A stretch of DNA of 7,011 nt from contig JALOTR010000143.1 of the NCBI GenBank assembly GCA_025457805.1, positions 1 through 7,011 on the forward strand, in the 5' to 3' direction. This document shows positions 1 through 5,878 of this stretch, piece after piece. This stretch comes from Akkermansiaceae bacterium. Its GTDB lineage: Bacteria; Verrucomicrobiota; Verrucomicrobiia; Verrucomicrobiales; Akkermansiaceae. The position numbers and the translations under genes were made by a program. Under the pieces are notes generated by a model that was not told where the DNA came from, did not search any database, and was given only the letters and a program-made list of their open reading frames with translations. Within the stretch, counting starts at the first letter, position 1, and each line of letters starts with the position of its first letter.

Positions 1-914
1 GTGCGCAATTGCACTGCGAATTCATATTGTTGCCGGAGCTGCTGGTATTCAGCTAACAGTTGGTTCAAGCGCCCGCGCTCGGTGCCGGACAGTTTTTCCA
101 TTTCCGCGGCAATCAACTGATCCAGCGAGGCAAGATGACTGGTCATCGTCTCGATGGCCGGGGATTGGGGAGAATCCTTGAGCAGCGATTTCAAATCCGT
201 CTCGGTTTTCAACCGGTCCATTTTGAGGATCTGGACGGCATTGAGGTTTTGATTGATCGCCTCTTCCGGGTTGATGAGGTTGTGTTGGTTCTGGAACTCG
301 ATCAATATCTTGTTGCACTCTTCCACTTTCGCGACGGTACGGTCGAATTCCTCCCGGATGAATCCCAGCCGTTGATCGGCGATGCTTTGATTGAGGCTGT
401 TGATGAACTTGTCCGCCTTGCGCAGTGCAGCCTCGGCCACCTTGTGGGAAAGTTGTGCATCGAATGTGGTCACCGTGAGGACGGTGAGTCCGGTCTCGGA
501 ATCGAATTCGCCTTTGATTTGTTTCCTATAATAATCCAGACGCTCTTCCAGCGGTGCATCCGAATCGAGGCGGAAATACCAATCCCGCTCCGGCGCGCTG
601 TAATGTTTCTGGAGGTCGAAGTCCTGTTCGAGAGCGATCAGGAAATCCGCGGACTGAATGAATCCGATGGAGATCTGGGAATCCATGGAACCGGAGTCCG
701 TCAGGCCTGGAATCGAGAGAGGCATGGATGAAGAGCCCGATGAAGTATCCTGCCGGGAGATTTTAAACGCGGCGGATGTCTTGTAGCGGTCCTGCGCGAA
801 CACCCATAGATAGGCGATTGTGGCGAAGAGCAGGATGAAATAGACCACAACAAAAGTGCGGTAGATCATCTTCGGTCCGCGAGGTTCGGCGGGAGGGGTG
901 GAATTTGGTTTCAT
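1..914 (-). CDS. kpsE: KpsE-like capsule polysaccharide export inner-membrane protein (3' end cut by window edge)
   Basis: Reading from ATG at 914 on the minus strand gives 304 residues with no stop before the window edge, so the C-terminus is missing. One hydrophobic segment lies at about residues 19-38 (FVVVYFILLFATIAYLWVFA), after a short Pro-rich cytoplasmic start. A periplasmic region follows, with the family-like stretch QISIGFIQSADFL at 80-92. Residues from about 155 to 300 are rich in Leu, Glu, Gln and Lys with heptad-like spacing and should form a long coiled coil. This is the layout of KpsE/Wzz-type (PCP) proteins, which link the ABC transporter to the outer-membrane exporter; the expected second membrane helix would lie beyond the window. 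The gene starts 29 bp after the KpsT-like gene stops and is probably co-transcribed with it. No clear Shine-Dalgarno motif precedes the ATG. Wzz or a related chain-length protein is the main alternative; the kpsMT context favours KpsE. Confidence 0.87.
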   Translation of the reverse strand, partial: MKPNSTPPAEPRGPKMIYRTFVVVYFILLFATIAYLWVFAQDRYKTSAAFKISRQDTSSGSSSMPLSIPGLTDSGSMDSQISIGFIQSADFLIALEQDFDLQKHYSAPERDWYFRLDSDAPLEERLDYYRKQIKGEFDSETGLTVLTVTTFDAQLSHKVAEAALRKADKFINSLNQSIADQRLGFIREEFDRTVAKVEECNKILIEFQNQHNLINPEEAINQNLNAVQILKMDRLKTETDLKSLLKDSPQSPAIETMTSHLASLDQLIAAEMEKLSGTERGRLNQLLAEYQQLRQQYEFAVQLR

Positions 915-943
915 GAAAAAGTTGATGGAATACAGGCAGGTGC

Positions 944-2038
944 TCAGATCCCTTTGCGGGTGACAGCCGGAGCGCGGCGGGCCGGGGAGACTAGCCGTAG
1001 TGCGGCTTTTCTGGCAGCGGCAATCCTGCCTTTTGCCACCTTGCGCTTCGGCGATTTTCGGGGTGGGGAAGCTTTGTTCGCCTCGGTTTTGGATGCGCTG
1101 GCCGATTCAGAGGAGCGCTTGGCAGCGGCAGCGGCTTGTTTCCGCGCCACTTTGCGCGCCAGTTTTGCCGCAGCCTTCTTGGCGGCTTTTTTGACGACCT
1201 TCCCTGCGGATTTGGCGGCAACCTTCACTGCCGCTTTCTTCGCGGCTTTTTTGGCAGTCGGCCTGCCTGCCTTGCGGGCGGTTTTCTTCTGGGCCTTTTT
1301 GCCGGATCGCGGCAAGCCGATGCCGACCGCAACTTTTTTCGCGGCCTTTTTGTGTCCAGGCGTCACTTTCCGGTTATCGGCACAATACTTCAGGTAAGCC
1401 GCGACACCTTCCTCGATGTCCTGATAGAACGTCGCATTCCCTTCGCGCAGGAACAACGCGGAATCACATGTCTGGCGGAGGCTGTTCAAGCTGTGCGAGA
1501 CATAGATAAGTGAAGCGCGTTGCTTGAGTTCCTTGAATGCCTCGACCGCCTTGTTGCGGAAATTCGCATCTCCCACGGAGGTCAGCTCGTCGATGAGATA
1601 GACATCAAACGCAAAGGCCATGGAAAGCCCGAAGCTCAGTCTGGCGCGCATGCCCGAGGAATAACTCGCGACGGGCATGTCGAAGTATTCCCCCAGTTCG
1701 GCGAACATTTTGACGTCTTCCACGACCTTCCGGCACCACTTGAGACTGAGCCCGTTGATTTTGCAGACAAACAACACATTGGAGCGGCCGGAGAGGGAGC
1801 CTTGGAAGCCGGAGGAAATTCCGAGCGGCCACGAGATGGAGACGTCGGAAATGATCTTGCCGGAGTTGGGCATTTCCGCTCCGCCGATCATTCTCAGGAA
1901 GGTGGATTTCCCGGCACCATTCGGACCCAGCACCGCGAGGTTCGCCCGATCCGGAATCACCAGTGACACATCCTTCAGGACGTAACGCGGCCCGGTCCGT
2001 GTCTGATAAAACTTGGTGACGTGTTGGAGCTGGATCAT
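944..2038 (-). CDS. kpsT: KpsT-like capsule export ABC ATPase with a histone H1-like C-terminal tail
   Basis: 364 residues; KpsT proteins are usually about 220. Residues 1-222 form a complete ABC ATPase domain: Walker A GPNGAGKST at 38-46, Q-loop in GFQGSLSGRSN (Q79), degenerate signature YSSGM at 126-130, Walker B DVYLIDE at 145-151 with E151 as catalytic base, SVGDANFR D-loop region, and switch His182 in YVSHS. YSSGM and the SWPLG...GFQGS stretch are typical of the KpsT/Wzt polysaccharide exporters. The domain should sit on the cytoplasmic face and drive glycan export with the KpsM-like permease, whose gene ends 9 bp upstream. Residues 223-364 are a continuous, strongly basic Lys/Ala-rich extension described separately. 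It is not a Wzt carbohydrate-binding domain, which would be a beta-sandwich of ordinary composition. ATG at 2038 puts the family's usual N-terminus first. The stop is TGA. Confidence 0.93.
   Translation of the reverse strand: MIQLQHVTKFYQTRTGPRYVLKDVSLVIPDRANLAVLGPNGAGKSTFLRMIGGAEMPNSGKIISDVSISWPLGISSGFQGSLSGRSNVLFVCKINGLSLKWCRKVVEDVKMFAELGEYFDMPVASYSSGMRARLSFGLSMAFAFDVYLIDELTSVGDANFRNKAVEAFKELKQRASLIYVSHSLNSLRQTCDSALFLREGNATFYQDIEEGVAAYLKYCADNRKVTPGHKKAAKKVAVGIGLPRSGKKAQKKTARKAGRPTAKKAAKKAAVKVAAKSAGKVVKKAAKKAAAKLARKVARKQAAAAAKRSSESASASKTEANKASPPRKSPKRKVAKGRIAAARKAALRLVSPARRAPAVTRKGI
947..1372 (-). other. Segment encoding the Lys/Ala-rich H1/Hc1-like tail of the KpsT-like ATPase
   Basis: Codons 223-364 of the ATPase gene encode 142 residues containing, by hand count, 33 Lys, 15 Arg, about 39 Ala and only 2 acidic residues, so the net charge is near +46. 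The motif KKAAKK occurs at residues 230-235, 263-268 and 283-288. The last two are exactly 20 codons apart, and their DNA is nearly identical over about 17 bases (around 1176-1192 and 1236-1252). Later parts contain SP-type spots (KASPPRKSPKRK, LVSPARR) as in eukaryotic H1 tails and bacterial H1-like proteins. The segment contains no Met codon and is open in one frame with the ABC domain, so it reads as a true fusion or extension, not a separate gene. Binding of nucleic acid or of an anionic polysaccharide or lipid is inference. Confidence 0.85.
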
Positions 2039-2047
2039 GGCCGTGCT

Positions 2048-2839
2048 TCAGCGTTGCATCAGGTAGTGGGAATGGCCCCGGAACAAGATCAGCCCGGCAG
2101 CAAGGACGGACACGGCGAAAATGGAGGGGTAAAGAAGGTTCACCCCATCCAGATGATACAAGGGAAACAGGGCATGGCGGCTCAGCTCGATGGTATGCAC
2201 CAAGGGATTTTTCAGCAGGATCTCCTTGGCCGCATACGGCAGGGTGTAGGCAGGGTGGATGACTCAGGAAATGAACATGAGAGGCCTCTGGAGAATGGGC
2301 ACGATTTGCTCCACTTCCTTGAAGTATGCGGCGGCGACTCCGAAGATCAAACCAAAGCCGCAACCGGTCATCCAGGTGAGCAGAAAGCAGTATAGAAGGA
2401 TATCGAGTTGATCCAACGAGATCCAGATGCCAATCCACATGGCGATGGCGCAGAAGATGCCGAAGACAAAAAGGGTGGTGACCAGTTCGAGGACGAATCT
2501 GGCGATGTAGGGATCCAGCGGGCGCACACCGGGAAAGACAAGCAGGCCCTGATTGGATTGGAGCGCCCTCATCCCCACCATCATGGGGGCAGTGAAAAGC
2601 CCCAGCAGCATGAAGCCATTGAGCAGGAAGAACGCATAGGGCATGGCCGGAGCACTGCGGCCGATGAAGGGACCTAAGAGCAGGCCCATCACCAGCACCC
2701 CCAGGAGCGGCTGGATGAAGAACCAGATGAATCCGAGTTGATAGGCTCCGAACTTGGTCTGGATTTCACGCTGCATCAGCGCCCCGATAACGAGAAACTG
2801 AGTGGTGAAAGGACTGGACCTTGGAATTCTTACCGGCAT
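2048..2839 (-). pseudogene. kpsM: KpsM-like capsule export ABC permease interrupted by an in-frame TGA
   Basis: From ATG at 2839 the frame encodes 191 residues and meets TGA at 2264-2266. Without that codon it would continue for 71 more residues to a second TGA at 2048-2050, giving 263 residues, close to the usual KpsM length of about 260. The first part has the family start (LMQREIQTKFGAYQLGFIW, 21-39) and hydrophobic segments at about 35-57, 66-90, 115-138 and 145-172. The part after the stop carries the conserved end of the family (VIHPAYTLP, then NPLVHTIELSR at 211-221) and a last helix at about 240-253. Both parts are therefore one ABC-2 type permease that should pair with the KpsT-like ATPase for glycan export. 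The interrupted product would lack the end of its fifth helix, the last loop and the last helix, and would probably not function. The start lies 19 bp after the DUF1353 gene and the end 9 bp before kpsT. If only the uninterrupted part is counted, the CDS is 2264-2839. Confidence 0.88.
2264..2266 (-). other. In-frame TGA codon inside kpsM
   Basis: The plus-strand bases tca at 2264-2266 read TGA at codon 192 of the permease, in the context PLMFIS-stop-VIHPAY. Coding similarity to KpsM is the same on both sides and no frame shift is needed. One substitution would restore a sense codon: Gly (GGA), Cys (TGC or TGT), Arg (CGA) or Trp (TGG). From memory, E. coli KpsM has Cys here (FISCIMFP) and other relatives have Gly. 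Confidence 0.9.
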
Positions 2840-2858
2840 GGGATGAAGCCGCTGAGGC

Positions 2859-3326
2859 TCAGTCGAAATTCTTGGAAAGCGAGTAAGTTGTGACCGTGGA
2901 ATACATCAACTTTGCCTTTCCCGGGTCCACCCCGTAAGCGAGCAGCAATTCGTAAAACCGGCGGTCCGCCTCGGCGCGGGAGTTGCCCTTGCGGGTGAAG
3001 AGCCAGTCGTGAAAAACGGCAGCCCACGTTTCGCGGTGCTCGACACCATCTCCCAGTGCGGCTTTGACGCGGGCTGGAGCAGTGATGCCATTGGAGGAAT
3101 AGCCGGCCGGGACCACATAACTCTGGCCGTTGAAACTGAGATGCCAATCCCGCCGGACACGGTAGTGGCCATTCGGCAGTTTCACCAGAACGGGAGCTTC
3201 CGGGCGCGACTGGGGTTTCGCCACAGATGAACCGGGACGCCCGCCGGAAGGGCCGGTGGGTTCCACGGCCTGACAGGCGGCAACCCACACGACCAAAAGG
3301 GAAAGGATGACTCTGGAATAGCGCAT
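2859..3326 (-). CDS. DUF1353 family lipoprotein, function unknown
   Basis: 155 residues from ATG at 3326. The N-terminus (RYSRVILSLLVVWVAAC) is a lipoprotein signal peptide with lipobox VAAC and acylation site Cys18; this decides the start over an in-frame ATG at 3422 that lies inside the preceding gene. A Pro/Ser/Gly-rich linker covers about 20-45. Residues 46-151 resemble DUF1353 (PF07087): a beta-rich part with VPAGYSSNGITAPA at 72-85, then AAVFHDWLFT (His106, Asp107), RAEADRRFYELL with Asp121, and GVDPGKAKLMYSTV at 132-145. The conserved His/Asp residues suggest a metal site or a catalytic role, but no activity is established for the family. It sits between the outer-membrane exporter gene (17 bp gap) and kpsM (19 bp gap), so co-expression with capsule export is very likely. 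A periplasmic, membrane-anchored role in export or glycan processing is inference. Confidence 0.82.
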   Translation of the reverse strand: MRYSRVILSLLVVWVAACQAVEPTGPSGGRPGSSVAKPQSRPEAPVLVKLPNGHYRVRRDWHLSFNGQSYVVPAGYSSNGITAPARVKAALGDGVEHRETWAAVFHDWLFTRKGNSRAEADRRFYELLLAYGVDPGKAKLMYSTVTTYSLSKNFD

Positions 3327-3343
3327 GGCGGGCTCGGAGTGGA

Positions 3344-4420
3344 TCAGTTTCCATACCGGCTTGCGGAAGTCGCTGCCTGGGAAATGCTGATGGGGAGGAT
3401 CTGGCTGATCACGCGGTTCCAACGGGCGAGCGGGGCCTCCGTCACATAGACGATGTCTTCACCGAGGATTGGGAAATGCTGGGAAAGCAGGACGACATCG
3501 GGGTTTTTGAAATCAAACGTGAAGACCTGATCCGGGCTGCCCTTGCGGAAGACAAATACTCCGGAGGCGTCAGACCGTTTCTCATCCAGACCAATGGCGG
3601 AACCCAGCGCATCCGCAAGCGTTGGAGCGGGCACGGGGAAATCGACGGTGGTCGGGCGATTGAGGGCACCCATGACAAAGAATCGGTTGGAGGCGTCCCT
3701 CGAAACGGAAATGAGATCCCCATCCTGGATTGGGAACGAGGAACTCTTGAAACCCACATAATCAAACCGGTAGTCCTTGCCTCCCCGCCGGAGCGTGTAT
3801 CCATACAAATGCTCGCTGCCATTCGGTCCGCCGGAAAACGCAAACAAGTCCATGGAAGTGATGCCCTCGCGGTCCAGCTTCATCGGACCCGGATTCTTGA
3901 CTTCTCCCACGATGCTGGCGGTCTTTTCAAGGCGGCTGGTGCGGCTCACCGAAACCTGGACCGTGTTGGAGACCGGCTTGGCCAATTTTTCCAACTCGTT
4001 GGCGACGTCCGCGAGCGAGCGGTCGAGCACCTTGATTTCTCCAACGTAGGGAACATTGATCCGGCCGTCTGCCGGCACCTCGATGGGGCCGAGCGCCCTG
4101 CCCTGGCCGGCGCTGTGGAACGGACTCTTGTCCGAAATGTCCGTCATCACGAAGTTGAGCTCATCGCGCGGGCGGACCTTGTCCGAATAGACCCGGAGGC
4201 CGTTGCCACTGGGCACTTCCGCACGGCCGTAATTCGGGCGCTTGGCAGAAAAGCTCGCCATCGACGTCACCGGGATCAATTCGTAATTCGGAGAACCTTT
4301 TTCAATCGCCGACCTTGGAGGACCCGATTCGGACATCAACTGGCAACTGGGGAGCACAAGGGCGAGCGATCCAAACGCGTGGAGGAGACGGGAAAGACGA
4401 GTCATCGGAATGAGGCGCAT
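3344..4420 (-). CDS. Wza/KpsD-like polysaccharide export outer-membrane lipoprotein (Poly_export and SLBB domains)
   Basis: 358 residues. The N-terminus is a signal peptide (RLLHAFGSLALVLPSC) with a likely acylated Cys26; Pro at -2 makes the lipobox slightly unusual. The Poly_export domain covers about 85-160 (RPRDELNF, then VPADGRINVPYVGEIKVLD and an ADVANELEKL helix). A first SLBB-type domain begins at ASIVGEVKNPGPMKL (168-182) with LFAFSGGPNG at 192-201, and a second at RFFVMGALNRPTTVDFPVPA (246-265). The C-terminus, LARWNRVISQILPISIS (331-347), resembles the amphipathic helix with which Wza-type multimers cross the outer membrane. The protein should form the periplasmic and outer-membrane channel that receives glycan from the KpsMT/KpsE complex. 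It is the first gene of the minus-strand export operon and faces the intergenic region with the palindrome. Met6 (4405) is an equally possible start. No Shine-Dalgarno motif is clear at either. It ends in TGA. Confidence 0.9.
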   Translation of the reverse strand: MRLIPMTRLSRLLHAFGSLALVLPSCQLMSESGPPRSAIEKGSPNYELIPVTSMASFSAKRPNYGRAEVPSGNGLRVYSDKVRPRDELNFVMTDISDKSPFHSAGQGRALGPIEVPADGRINVPYVGEIKVLDRSLADVANELEKLAKPVSNTVQVSVSRTSRLEKTASIVGEVKNPGPMKLDREGITSMDLFAFSGGPNGSEHLYGYTLRRGGKDYRFDYVGFKSSSFPIQDGDLISVSRDASNRFFVMGALNRPTTVDFPVPAPTLADALGSAIGLDEKRSDASGVFVFRKGSPDQVFTFDFKNPDVVLLSQHFPILGEDIVYVTEAPLARWNRVISQILPISISQAATSASRYGN

Positions 4421-4573
4421 GTGGGATCTTTGGAGAAGGGCTGGCCGGCATTCCGCTCCCTACTCAGCCGTAGCACCCGGAGATTTAAAGTCTCCACGCG
4501 GGCGGGTGTCAAGGGATTGTGCCGAGAGCGGAGCGCGGCTTGGCGGCCCGGAGTTCGGACTTTTTGAACTTGC
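4421..4573. promoter_or_regulatory. Divergent intergenic region between the export operon and a glycosyltransferase gene
   Basis: This is the only spacer in the window that separates divergently read genes, so promoters for both the five-gene export operon and the plus-strand glycosyltransferase should lie here. I see no convincing -35/-10 pair. The most notable content is the nested palindrome at 4474-4508 with an AT-rich core in an otherwise GC-rich stretch. The assignment rests on gene arrangement. Confidence 0.4.
4474..4508. repeat. Nested palindrome (candidate operator or dispersed repeat)
   Basis: The core GGAGATTTAAAGTCTCC at 4479-4495 is a near-perfect 17-base palindrome: arms GGAGA and TCTCC, with TTTAAA in the middle and one T/G mismatch. 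It sits inside a second inverted pair, CACCC at 4474-4478 and GGGTG at 4504-4508. It lies about 54 bases before the export operon start and 79 bases before the plus-strand start. It could be a regulator site, a transcript hairpin or a copy of a dispersed intergenic repeat. The lack of a T-run argues against a simple terminator. Confidence 0.5.
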
Positions 4574-5878
4574 ATGGGCGAGAACCCATCGGACACCCTC
4601 ATGCGCAACATGGGTGACACCAACAGTCTTTTCTCCAAGCCACCCACCCGCAAGAGCCTGTTCCGGAAAATCCTCCGGAAACTGATGGGAACCCGGCAGG
4701 CGGCCCCATCCGCTGCCACTCCTCCGCCACCTGGCCCACAGCAAAAAAAGCGCGCACAAGCAGCCCGCCGGAAGCGCGCGGCGGAGACCAAGGCCGGCAA
4801 CTCGCAGGCCTTTGCCTCCAAGCCCGGCTCCGAGCTCATCCACGGTTTTCTCAGTGCCTCATTCGATGCACCCGGGCCTCAGGCACCGATCCGGTGTGCC
4901 TGTGTTTGCGCCATCAAGGATGAGGCGCCTTACATTCACGAATACGTCCATCACCATCTGTGGTTCGGGTTTGACCCGATCATCGTGATCCTGAACCGCA
5001 CCAGCGACGCTTCCCGTGAGATCCTCCGGAAAATTTCCGCCCAACATCCTCAGGTGCTCTGTTTTGATTGCGACTGGGTGGATCTGATGCATCCCGATTG
5101 CAGCCTGATCCAGCGGGTCGCCTACGCCTACGGGCTTTCCTACCTGAGGCGTCATGGCCTTGCCACCCACGCGCTGCTGAGCGACGCGGATGAGTTTTGG
5201 TATACCAGGGATTTCCAAACGAAGATTGATGCCTGGATCCGCTCCATCAGAAACGGCGATTTTGATCAGGTGTCATTCCCATGGCACAACCAGAATGCCC
5301 CCGAGCAGAGATTCGAGCCCCCCTTCCGGAATCCCAAGGTCCAGGCGAGCCGCACCGTCAAATCGATCGTGCGGGTAAGTTCTCCCCTCGTGGAGCCGCA
5401 GCCTCACCACAGCCGGTTTGCAGGGCCGATCACCCACCTCGACTCACGGGGCATGGATTTCATCAAACAGGCAAAACCCCCATTCCAATTCGCGGGCGAT
5501 CCGGATGATCAGGCGGCTTATGTGCTCCACCGCATCCAGCGTTCCGAGGATGAGTATCTGATCTCCCTTGTCCGGGGAAATCCGAAGGACCACAAGGCCC
5601 TCAAGGACAACCGCACCGGATACATGGACACCGCCAGCGTCGATCATGGCATCGATTCCCAACAATTGGTCCGTTACTGGGCATCACTCGAAACGATGAT
5701 ATCCGAATGTGACATCACTCATGATATCATGAATGCAAAGGAAGGGAAAATCAGCGAGATTTCCGCGTTCGAGGAAACCGTCGAGGGATTTCTCCGCAAT
5801 TCGGATCAGCCCGAAAAAACCTACAAGACCCTGCGTCAGATTCTAAGCGGGACCCGTTACGAAGGCCGCTGGGGCTAG
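4574..5878 (+). CDS. Glycosyltransferase of the Glyco_tranf_2_4 (GT2/GT92-like) type
   Basis: 434 residues. The catalytic region begins at about residue 105: IRCACVCAIKDEAPYIHEYV (106-125) and HHHLWFGFDPIIVILNRTSD (126-145) are hallmarks of family 2-type transferases of the PF13704 group, in which NE/KDE and the following His/Gly/Phe residues recur. SDADEFW at 203-209 supplies the Asp-x-Asp metal and nucleotide-sugar binding site (D204, D206). LHRIQRSEDEYL (318-329) and the later NRTGY are the usual downstream signature. It should act in the cytoplasm, adding a sugar during capsule glycan synthesis; donor and acceptor cannot be read from sequence. Residues 41-76 are low complexity, Ala/Pro/Gln-rich then strongly basic (QQKKRAQAARRKRAAETKAG). 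It is read opposite to its neighbours. Met10 (4601) and Met13 (4610) are alternative starts; none has a clear ribosome site. It ends in TAG and overlaps the next gene's end by 36 bp. Confidence 0.82.
   Translation: MGENPSDTLMRNMGDTNSLFSKPPTRKSLFRKILRKLMGTRQAAPSAATPPPPGPQQKKRAQAARRKRAAETKAGNSQAFASKPGSELIHGFLSASFDAPGPQAPIRCACVCAIKDEAPYIHEYVHHHLWFGFDPIIVILNRTSDASREILRKISAQHPQVLCFDCDWVDLMHPDCSLIQRVAYAYGLSYLRRHGLATHALLSDADEFWYTRDFQTKIDAWIRSIRNGDFDQVSFPWHNQNAPEQRFEPPFRNPKVQASRTVKSIVRVSSPLVEPQPHHSRFAGPITHLDSRGMDFIKQAKPPFQFAGDPDDQAAYVLHRIQRSEDEYLISLVRGNPKDHKALKDNRTGYMDTASVDHGIDSQQLVRYWASLETMISECDITHDIMNAKEGKISEISAFEETVEGFLRNSDQPEKTYKTLRQILSGTRYEGRWG

Noticed and set aside
60..731. Plus-strand open frame of 223 codons opposite the KpsE-like gene
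   Set aside because: It is a shadow of the KpsE-like coding sequence, which has a membrane helix, a coiled coil and an operon position.
2048..2263. A separate small gene made from the kpsM 3' part
   Set aside because: There is no plausible start codon soon after the TGA, and the sequence is simply the missing C-terminal part of KpsM.
2264..2266. Alternative genetic code with UGA as Gly (as in Gracilibacteria) to explain the kpsM stop
   Set aside because: The export lipoprotein, DUF1353, kpsT and rmlA all end in TGA at the length and conserved C-terminus expected, and kpsM itself ends in TGA just before kpsT. UGA is a normal stop here.
1605..2438. Minus-strand open frame bridging the kpsM and kpsT genes in another frame
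   Set aside because: Both genes are recognised in a different frame, and the translation has no family-like motifs.
3327..3422. Longer start of the DUF1353 gene at ATG 3422
   Set aside because: It would add 32 residues inside the preceding coding sequence and bury the lipoprotein signal peptide.
3476..4567. Long open frame on the plus strand opposite the export lipoprotein gene
   Set aside because: It resembles no family, is rich in Arg and His as antisense frames of GC-rich genes are, and lies over a clearly recognised gene.
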